Positions 1 to 4,452 of a stretch of DNA of 5,785 bases are shown one piece after another (position 1 is the first letter of the stretch; every line of letters begins with the position of its first letter). Where the stretch lies: positions 1-5,785 of the forward strand of contig CANQLN010000069.1 in assembly GCA_947624695.1 (NCBI GenBank), written 5' to 3'. The stretch is from an uncultured Bacilli bacterium (GTDB taxonomy: Bacteria; Bacillota_I; Bacilli_A; RF39; UBA660). Below the pieces are notes generated by a model, which did no database searches, had not been told where the DNA came from, and saw nothing but the letters and a program-made list of their open reading frames with translations. Position numbers and translations under genes: made by a program.

Positions 1-1
1 G

Positions 2-31
2 ATTGAAAAAAATATAGAAAAGCACAGATAA
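2..31 (+). CDS. C-terminal tail of an upstream gene (partial)
   Basis: One forward frame is open from the window edge and reads IEKNIEKHR before TAA at 29-31; the other two forward frames stop within the first 17 bases. The short, charged tail is followed at once by a terminator-like hairpin and then by nfo, which fits the end of a gene. Ten codons cannot identify a family. By memory of Bacillus gene order (cshB/yqfR, nfo/yqfS, yqfT), a DEAD-box RNA helicase is a natural candidate, but this is context only. Confidence 0.3.
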   Translation: MEKNIEKHR

Positions 32-46
32 ATAAAAGAAAAAACA

Positions 47-82
47 GGTAGTTTGTATATAAACTATGCACACTACCATTTT
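47..82 (+). terminator. Terminator-like hairpin between the upstream gene and nfo
   Basis: The arm GGTAGTTTGT (47-56) can pair with GCACACTACC (68-77): six Watson-Crick pairs, one T-C mismatch, then three more pairs including one G-U, around an 11-base loop. An A-rich stretch precedes it and a short T run (79-82) follows. The T run is weak, so it may only attenuate, letting some transcription continue into nfo. I see no convincing separate nfo promoter in the 99 bases upstream. Confidence 0.4.
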
Positions 83-99
83 AACGAGGAAGTGGTTTT

Positions 100-1002
100 A
101 TGATAATTGGGAGTCATGTTCGTTTTGGGGAAACACAACTTCTTGGATCTTTAGAAGAAGCTTTAAGTTATGGGGCTAATGCTTTTATGTTATATACGGG
201 GGCCCCACAAAATACGATGCGAAGTAAAATAAAAAGCGAGTATGTTAATGAAGCTTTAGCCAAAATGAAAGAAGTTGGTTTAAGTATTGATAATGTTATT
301 TGTCATGCTCCTTATATTATCAATTTAGCTAATAAAGAAAAAATAGATTCGTGGAATTTTTCCATTAGTTTTTTGAATCAAGAGATTAAAAGATGTGAAG
401 AATTAGGTATTAAATATATTGTTTTACATCCCGGTAGTAGTGTTAAACATACTTTAGAAGAAGGCCTTAATAATATTATTGAAGCTTTAAATTTAATTGT
501 TAAAGATGATAGTAAATGTATGATTATTTTAGAGACGATGGCTGGTAAAGGGAGTGAATGTGGTAAAACGATTGAGGAAATTAAAACCATTTTAGAGGGG
601 GTTAAAAGCTCTAATATTGGGGTTTGCCTTGATACTTGTCACTTAAATGATGCTGGTTATGATATGAGTGATTTTGATACTTTCTTAACTAATTTTGATG
701 CTTTAATTGGTTTAGATAAAATTAAATGTATCCATATAAATGATAGCAAAAACTCTTTAGGTAGTCATAAAGATCGGCATGCTAATATTGGCTATGGCAC
801 TTTAGGCTTTGAAAATATTTTAAAAATAATTAATCATGAAAAATTAAAAGATGTTCCTAAAATTTTAGAAACACCTTATATAAGTCAAAGTGATGATGAA
901 AAGACTTTGGTTTATCCTCCTTATAAATTTGAAATTACTATGATTAAAAAAGGAGAATTTAATCATCACCTTCTAGAAGATATTAGAGCGTATTATAAAT
1001 AA
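100..1002 (+). CDS. nfo: Endonuclease IV (AP endonuclease)
   Basis: This is a 300-residue apurinic/apyrimidinic endonuclease of the zinc-dependent AP endonuclease 2 family. Such enzymes cut the backbone 5' of abasic sites and remove blocked 3' ends during base excision repair in the cytoplasm. The protein is a single TIM-barrel domain of family-typical length (about 280-300). All nine expected metal ligands can be placed: His69 (CHAPY), His110 (VLHPGS), Glu145 (ILETMAGKG), Asp178 and His181 (LDTCHLNDAGYD), His212 (IHINDSK), Asp225 and His227 (DRHANIGYG), and Glu257 (LETPY). The N-terminal IGSHVRFG and YTGAPQNTMR motifs are also typical. GAGGAAG lies shortly before the ATG and supports this start. 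The gene overlaps the minus-strand DUF2624-like gene by 10 bases at the stop. It is probably read with the upstream gene, since no strong promoter is visible. All catalytic residues are intact, so I expect an active enzyme. Confidence 0.96.
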   Translation: MIIGSHVRFGETQLLGSLEEALSYGANAFMLYTGAPQNTMRSKIKSEYVNEALAKMKEVGLSIDNVICHAPYIINLANKEKIDSWNFSISFLNQEIKRCEELGIKYIVLHPGSSVKHTLEEGLNNIIEALNLIVKDDSKCMIILETMAGKGSECGKTIEEIKTILEGVKSSNIGVCLDTCHLNDAGYDMSDFDTFLTNFDALIGLDKIKCIHINDSKNSLGSHKDRHANIGYGTLGFENILKIINHEKLKDVPKILETPYISQSDDEKTLVYPPYKFEITMIKKGEFNHHLLEDIRAYYK

Positions 1003-1253
1003 GAACTATATCTTTGATTGTATTCATTGAAAACTTTAGTGATTTTGCTAAAGTTTTCTTCTGTATAATGGCTTTTATAACGATTTAGATCAAATAATTG
1101 GGGATTTTTTAAAATATTTTGATAATTTTTTTTGACGAAATCATAAGTAAATTGTAGTTCTTCTTCACTTAAGGTAATATTTTTACTAAGGGCAAAAGTT
1201 CTAATATCTTCCTTAGTTAATTTTTGCATATATCTTTCAATAATGTTAAACAT
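993..1253 (-). CDS. Small DUF2624/YqfT-like protein
   Basis: An 86-residue cytoplasmic protein with no membrane segment, rich in Lys, Asn, Glu and Tyr. It opens with MFNIIERYMQKLTKEDIRTF, continues with SKNITLSEEELQFTYDFVKKN and an NPQLFDLNRYKSH segment, and looks all-helical. The pattern (LT-x-E-D/E, then a helix with a run of E/Q, then F/V-KKNY) resembles my memory of DUF2624, the Bacillus YqfT family, whose function is unknown. Its position beside nfo supports this, because yqfT neighbours nfo in Bacillus. A GTG three codons upstream (1262) is also open, but it lies inside AGGTGA (1264-1259), a good ribosome binding site five bases before the ATG at 1253. I therefore choose ATG 1253. It ends with TAA overlapping the end of nfo and is the only minus-strand gene here. 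The family call is moderately sure and no biochemical role can be given. Confidence 0.75.
   Translation of the reverse strand: MFNIIERYMQKLTKEDIRTFALSKNITLSEEELQFTYDFVKKNYQNILKNPQLFDLNRYKSHYTEENFSKITKVFNEYNQRYSSYL
1029..1060 (+). terminator. Probable nfo terminator inside the opposing gene
   Basis: GAAAACTTTAG (1029-1039) and CTAAAGTTTTC (1048-1058) form a perfect 11-bp stem with an 8-base loop, starting 26 bases after the nfo stop. On the plus strand the 3' arm runs into TTTTCTTCT, a usable but interrupted T tract. On the minus strand nothing T-rich follows the stem, so it better suits ending nfo transcription. It lies wholly within the coding sequence of the convergent DUF2624-like gene. 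Confidence 0.5.
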
Positions 1254-1335
1254 AAACGTCACCTGTTATATTTTATGTGAAATTTTAAAAATGAATACTA
1301 TTTAAGGGGAATTCCATACTAATAAGGGTGGAAAG

Positions 1336-3273
1336 ATGAAAAAGTATTTGCTAATAATTACAATATTTGGTTTTCTTTTAGGAAGAGTAATTTATTTAAA
1401 TATTTATGAAAAAGATAATTATGTTAAAAAACTCGAAAATAAAACAATTAATTATGTAGAAGGGTCAAGTGCTCCAAGAGGAAGAATAATTGACCGAAAT
1501 GGCAAAATTCTGGTTGATAATACGGGCATAAAAACGGTTTTTTATACGAAATTAAAAGATATTTCTTTAAAAGATGAATTAAATATTGCTCGTAAATTAG
1601 CAAGTATTATTAATATTCCGCTAAATGAGAATAGTTTAAAAAACTACTACTTAGTTACTCATAATAATGGGGATGATTTAATAACGGAAGAAGAATATGA
1701 AAAATATAGGGAACGGAAATTAAGTAGTGAAGATTTAAAAAGATTAAAAAATGAAAGAATAACGGAAGAAGATTTAAATAGTTTAAGCGAAGAAGAAAAG
1801 GAAAGTGCCACGATTTATGATTTAATGAATAAAGGTTATTCTTATCAAAAGAAATTAATTCTAAAAGGAATTAGTGATGAAGAATATAGCCTTTTAATTG
1901 ATGAAAATATTAAAGGAATTACGACAGAACTTACTTGGGAGCGAGTTTATAATTATGGTGATACTTTAAAAGATGTTTTTGGTTCCATTGGTTATATTCC
2001 GGAAGAAGAAAAAGATGAATATTTAAAAAAAGATTATAATTTAGATGATATAGTGGGTTTAAGTTATTTAGAAAAAGAATATGAAGATTATTTAAAAGGG
2101 GAAAAAGATTTATATAAAGTGAATAGAGATAATACTTTAACTAAAGTTAAAGAAGGAAAAAAGGGTAATGATTTAATATTATCTCTTGATATAGAAGTGC
2201 AACTAGAATTAGAAAGAGTGTTAAGAGAAAATATTATTAATGCTAAAAAAAGAAGTAATACCGATTATTTTAAAGAAAGTTATAGTATTGTGGGAAGTCC
2301 TAAAACCGGCGAAATTATTGCTTTAAGTGGGCAAAAATTAGTTGATCCTAAAACTCAGGAATTTACGAGTGTTAATACTAATTTAATTAGTACTTCTTAT
2401 ACTGTAGGGTCAGTCGTTAAAATGGCTACTTTAAGTACGGGGTATAAATACGGTGTCATTGATATTGGTTCTTCCGTAACTGATGGTTGCATCAAGTTAT
2501 ATCAAGTACCTATTAAATGTAGTTATAAAAGTTTAGGAAAAGTTAATGATTTAACAGCCATTAGTAGAAGTAGTAATTATTATCAATTTAATATTGCCAT
2601 TGGTCTTACTAATCAAAAATATAAATATAATATGGTTCTTAATACTAGTGAAGAAGACTTTAATAAATTTAGAAGAATGTTTCAAGAATATGGTTTAGGA
2701 AATAAAACAGGAGTAGATCTTCCAAATGAAGTTTTAGGAATTACCGGAAGTCTTACTTCTAGTGATTTACTTTTAAATTTAAGTATTGGGCAATATGATA
2801 CTTATACACCGATGCAATTATTTCAATATGTTAATACTTTAGCAAGTACGGGAGATAGAAGAAGCCCTAAACTTCTAAAAATGGTTCAAAATGAAGAAGA
2901 AATAGTTTGGCAAAATGATTATCCTATTTTAAACCATATTAGCCTAGATTCTAAATACTTAGAAAGATTAAAAGAAGCTATGCATTTAGCTACCACCAGT
3001 GGAACGGCAAGAGGTTATATTGAAGCTACTTATAACCCCGCCGGGAAAACCGGAACTAGTGAGACCTTTATCGATACTAATGATGATGGTATCATGGATA
3101 CGAAAACAACTTCTATTGCTTTTGTCGGCTTTGCTCCTTATGATAATCCCGAATATAGCATTGTTGTTTTAGCCCCAAATATTTATGTTTCCAGAGAATA
3201 TAATTATAGTAAAGTTTATATTACGAGATATATTTCGAAAAGTATTATGAACTTTCTCTTTGAAAATGCGTAA
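1336..3273 (+). CDS. Class B penicillin-binding protein, PBP2 type (D,D-transpeptidase)
   Basis: This 645-residue membrane-anchored enzyme should cross-link peptidoglycan stem peptides on the outer face of the membrane, working with a SEDS glycosyltransferase such as RodA or FtsW. Residues 4-22 are an uncleaved signal anchor. A dimerisation/pedestal region follows, with APRGRIIDRNGKILVDN at 46-62, then a highly charged stretch (about 100-190) and the PBP2-style segment WERVYNYG...GSIGYIP...GLSYLEKEYEDYLKG at about 201-255. The transpeptidase domain carries SVVK with nucleophile Ser359 and Lys362, SSN at 412-414, and KTGTSE from 571. There are no PASTA domains, which argues against SpoVD/PBP2x. 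Oddities: VGSVVK replaces the usual PGS-x-x-K context; a DTNDDGIMD loop (580-588) follows KTGTSE; the only two cysteines are 385 and 395. AGGGTGG precedes the ATG. Upstream promoter signals are weak (a possible TACTAT at 1296-1301). Elongation versus division role cannot be settled from the sequence. Confidence 0.93.
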   Translation: MKKYLLIITIFGFLLGRVIYLNIYEKDNYVKKLENKTINYVEGSSAPRGRIIDRNGKILVDNTGIKTVFYTKLKDISLKDELNIARKLASIINIPLNENSLKNYYLVTHNNGDDLITEEEYEKYRERKLSSEDLKRLKNERITEEDLNSLSEEEKESATIYDLMNKGYSYQKKLILKGISDEEYSLLIDENIKGITTELTWERVYNYGDTLKDVFGSIGYIPEEEKDEYLKKDYNLDDIVGLSYLEKEYEDYLKGEKDLYKVNRDNTLTKVKEGKKGNDLILSLDIEVQLELERVLRENIINAKKRSNTDYFKESYSIVGSPKTGEIIALSGQKLVDPKTQEFTSVNTNLISTSYTVGSVVKMATLSTGYKYGVIDIGSSVTDGCIKLYQVPIKCSYKSLGKVNDLTAISRSSNYYQFNIAIGLTNQKYKYNMVLNTSEEDFNKFRRMFQEYGLGNKTGVDLPNEVLGITGSLTSSDLLLNLSIGQYDTYTPMQLFQYVNTLASTGDRRSPKLLKMVQNEEEIVWQNDYPILNHISLDSKYLERLKEAMHLATTSGTARGYIEATYNPAGKTGTSETFIDTNDDGIMDTKTTSIAFVGFAPYDNPEYSIVVLAPNIYVSREYNYSKVYITRYISKSIMNFLFENA

Positions 3274-3287
3274 AAGTTTGATATAAT
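3260..3287 (+). promoter_or_regulatory. Promoter for the rpmG-efp operon
   Basis: TTGAAA (3260-3265), a 16-base spacer, then TATAAT (3282-3287) preceded by TG one base upstream, giving an extended -10. The -35 box lies in the last codons of the PBP gene and the -10 box just after its stop. The expected start is near 3294, leaving a short leader with GAGGAGG at 3301-3307 ahead of rpmG. It gives the translation genes their own strong transcription. Confidence 0.8.
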
Positions 3288-3313
3288 AGGGTGGTTAAGT
3301 GAGGAGGATTTAA

Positions 3314-3478
3314 ATGGCTAAGAATGAAAATCGTAATTTTGTTAATATGCGTTGCACGGAATGTGGTGCTGAATTACGTCCAACTAGTAAAAACAAAAAG
3401 AATAATCCTGAACGTTTAGAAATTAAAAAATATTGTCCTAAATGTCGTAAAACTGTTGTCGCAAAAGAGAAAAAATAG
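3314..3478 (+). CDS. rpmG: 50S ribosomal protein L33, zinc-binding form
   Basis: A 54-residue basic protein of the large ribosomal subunit, typical of L33 in length. It begins MAKNENRNFVNMRCTECG and has two zinc-ribbon CxxC pairs, Cys14/Cys17 (RCTECG) and Cys41/Cys44 (YCPKCRK), separated by the expected Lys/Asn-rich hairpin TSKNKKNNPERLEIKKY. This is the zinc-containing (C+) form; Bacillus-type genomes often carry a zinc-free paralogue as well, but none is in this window. GAGGAGG six bases before ATG is a near-perfect ribosome binding site. The gene has its own promoter at 3260-3287 and lies 22 bases before efp, with no terminator between, so the two are very probably co-transcribed. Confidence 0.95.
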   Translation: MAKNENRNFVNMRCTECGAELRPTSKNKKNNPERLEIKKYCPKCRKTVVAKEKK

Positions 3479-3500
3479 AATATAGGTAAGGGAGTAAATT

Positions 3501-4061
3501 ATGAATATTAACATTAATGATATAAAAAATGGAATGACTGTTATTATTGACGGTAATCTATGTTTAATTCAAGAATTCCAACATGTAAAACCTGGTAAAG
3601 GACCAGCATTTGTTAGAATTAAATTAAAAAATTTAAGAACAGGTTCAATCGTTGAACAAACTTTTAACACAAATATTAAAATTACCCGAGCTCATATAGA
3701 TAAGAGTAAAGTTCAATATTTATATGCTAGTGGTGATAATTTAGTATTTATGAATAATGATACTTATGAACAAGTAGAAGTTCCAAGAAAAATTCTTGGT
3801 GAAGATGCCGACTTTATTAAAGAAGGTATCGATATTTCTATTGATTTTTATGAAGGTGAAATAATTGGTATTACTTTACCAGAAAAAGTAGAATATGAAG
3901 TAGTTGAAACTAGTGAAGCTGTTAAAGGTAACACCGCAACTAATGCGCAAAAAGATGCAAAAATTGAAACTGGTAAAGTTATCAAAGTTCCTTTATTTAT
4001 TAATGAAGGTGAAAAGATTTTAGTTACAACTAAAGATGGTAAATATGCAGGAAGAGCTTAA
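3501..4061 (+). CDS. efp: Translation elongation factor P
   Basis: A 186-residue factor that binds between the ribosomal P and E sites and relieves stalling at consecutive prolines. All three family domains are visible: an N-terminal KOW-like domain (about 1-65), a central OB domain (about 68-128), and a C-terminal OB domain (about 132-186) ending in VPLFINEGEKILVTTKDGKYAGRA-type sequence. The tip loop HVKPGKGPAFVR carries Lys33, matching Bacillus EF-P Lys32, which is modified with 5-aminopentanol there; whether that holds here cannot be seen. The Pro-Gly flanking the lysine fits the Bacillus-like group, and no EpmA/EarP-type modification gene is nearby. AAGGGAG (3488-3494) sits six bases before ATG. 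It is the second gene of the rpmG-efp unit and ends inside an intrinsic terminator. Confidence 0.97.
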   Translation: MNININDIKNGMTVIIDGNLCLIQEFQHVKPGKGPAFVRIKLKNLRTGSIVEQTFNTNIKITRAHIDKSKVQYLYASGDNLVFMNNDTYEQVEVPRKILGEDADFIKEGIDISIDFYEGEIIGITLPEKVEYEVVETSEAVKGNTATNAQKDAKIETGKVIKVPLFINEGEKILVTTKDGKYAGRA

Positions 4062-4072
4062 GGCTCTTTTTT
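4052..4072 (+). terminator. Terminator of the rpmG-efp operon, containing the efp stop codon
   Basis: AAGAGC (4052-4057) pairs perfectly with GCTCTT (4063-4068) around a 5-base loop TTAAG, followed by a run of six T ending at 4072. The efp TAA stop (4059-4061) lies in the loop, and the 5' arm encodes the last efp codons. It separates the operon from the promoter at 4085. Confidence 0.8.
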
Positions 4073-4084
4073 GTGTTTCATATA

Positions 4085-4113
4085 TTGACAAAATGTTCAT
4101 AAAATAATATAAT
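4085..4113 (+). promoter_or_regulatory. Perfect consensus housekeeping promoter of the ncRNA
   Basis: TTGACA (4085-4090) and TATAAT (4108-4113) are separated by exactly 17 bases, the ideal vegetative (sigma-70/sigma-A) arrangement. It is the best promoter in the window and comes only 13 bases after an intrinsic terminator. The expected start is about 4120. No protein gene with a good ribosome binding site follows, so it most likely drives an abundant RNA. Confidence 0.88.
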
Positions 4114-4119
4114 AAAATT

Positions 4120-4407
4120 ACTTAGTAATGATATAGTAAGTAGCCATGTTTAGTAGTTATTATTTTATAATAATGTTGATATGTGTGAAAGTTATATTTT
4201 TAGTAAATAAGTTATGTAAAAATAACCTTATCTGCGCTAAGTAAAAGCAATTGTTTTAGGAGAAAGAAAACTCTAAAAGATAAGCTATCCACACTAGATA
4301 CTGATAATATCTAGTTAGTATTTAAAATTATGGAGAGTAATTTTAAATGATGTGGAGAAGTTATTTTTAAACTAGAATAACTATTTTATCAGAATAGTTA
4401 TTTTTTT
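4120..4407 (+). ncRNA. Structured non-coding RNA of unknown family
   Basis: About 288 bases lie between a perfect promoter and a strong intrinsic terminator, with no convincing coding gene. Helices visible by eye nest without conflict. TAAAAATAAC (4217-4226) pairs with GTTATTTTTA (4360-4369). Inside it, CTTATC (4227-4232) pairs with GATAAG (4279-4284) and encloses a hairpin (4254-4262 with 4271-4278, one bulged G). TCCACA (4288-4293) pairs with TGTGGA (4351-4356) and encloses two perfect hairpins: CTAGATA/TATCTAG (4294-4314) and TTTAAAATTA/TAATTTTAAA (4321-4347, loop TGGAGAG). The 5' part may form TACTTA/TAAGTA (4119-4142) and TTATTAT/ATAATAA (4157-4173). I find none of the hallmark motifs of RNase P RNA, tmRNA, SRP RNA, T-box leaders or the common riboswitches, and it does not look like the long single hairpin of 6S RNA. 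The next gene has its own promoter, which argues for a free-standing RNA over a leader. Pairings are unchecked by covariation. Confidence 0.72.
4376..4407 (+). terminator. Intrinsic terminator of the ncRNA
   Basis: AATAACTATT (4376-4385) pairs perfectly with AATAGTTATT (4393-4402) around a 7-base loop TTATCAG, with a T run to 4407. The stem is AT-rich but long and the T tract is strong. On the minus strand no T tract follows, so it acts for the plus strand. Its 5' arm could also pair with 4152-4161 near the RNA start, a possible alternative fold. Confidence 0.8.
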
Positions 4408-4408
4408 G

Positions 4409-4437
4409 TTGCAATTTTTGCCTTTAAAATTTATACT
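4409..4437 (+). promoter_or_regulatory. Promoter of the flippase-domain gene
   Basis: TTGCAA (4409-4414), a 17-base spacer and TATACT (4432-4437) form a good vegetative promoter starting one base after the ncRNA T tract. The predicted start, about 4443-4445, is only 8-10 bases before the ATG at 4453, so the mRNA would be almost leaderless. Confidence 0.7.
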
Positions 4438-4452
4438 TAAATAAGTGATGTT

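Noticed and set aside
54..63. Extended -10-like TGTATATAAA as an nfo promoter
   Set aside because: No -35 box at suitable spacing, and the bases lie in the arm and loop of the better supported hairpin.
378..590. A 70-codon open frame on the minus strand
   Set aside because: It lies entirely inside nfo, whose zinc ligands in this stretch (His110, Glu145) are well conserved, and it has no recognisable motif.
1254..1262. GTG start at 1262 for the minus-strand DUF2624-like gene
   Set aside because: The GTG is part of the AGGTGA ribosome binding site for the ATG at 1253, which has ideal spacing.
1273..1301. Promoter TTATGT-17-TACTAT for the PBP gene
   Set aside because: The -35 box matches the consensus at only two positions. 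The gap must contain promoters for both divergent genes, but none is strong enough to call.
1308..1315. GGAATTCC palindrome upstream of the PBP gene
   Set aside because: An 8-base palindrome on its own is expected by chance and has no matching copy nearby; not enough for an operator call.
4332..4370. Seven-codon frame MMWRSYF (ATG at 4347) with GGAGAG upstream, as a leader peptide
   Set aside because: Too short to support; the GGAGAG is the loop of a perfect hairpin, and the downstream gene has its own promoter after the terminator.
4120..4407. RNase P RNA, tmRNA, SRP RNA, 6S RNA, T-box or a common riboswitch
   Set aside because: I looked for the GAGGAAAG core, tmRNA ends, the SRP GGAAGGAAGCAG-type apical motif, the T-box GGTGG sequence, and SAM, lysine and c-di-GMP riboswitch cores, and found none; the fold is branched, unlike 6S RNA. 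A divergent member cannot be fully excluded by eye.
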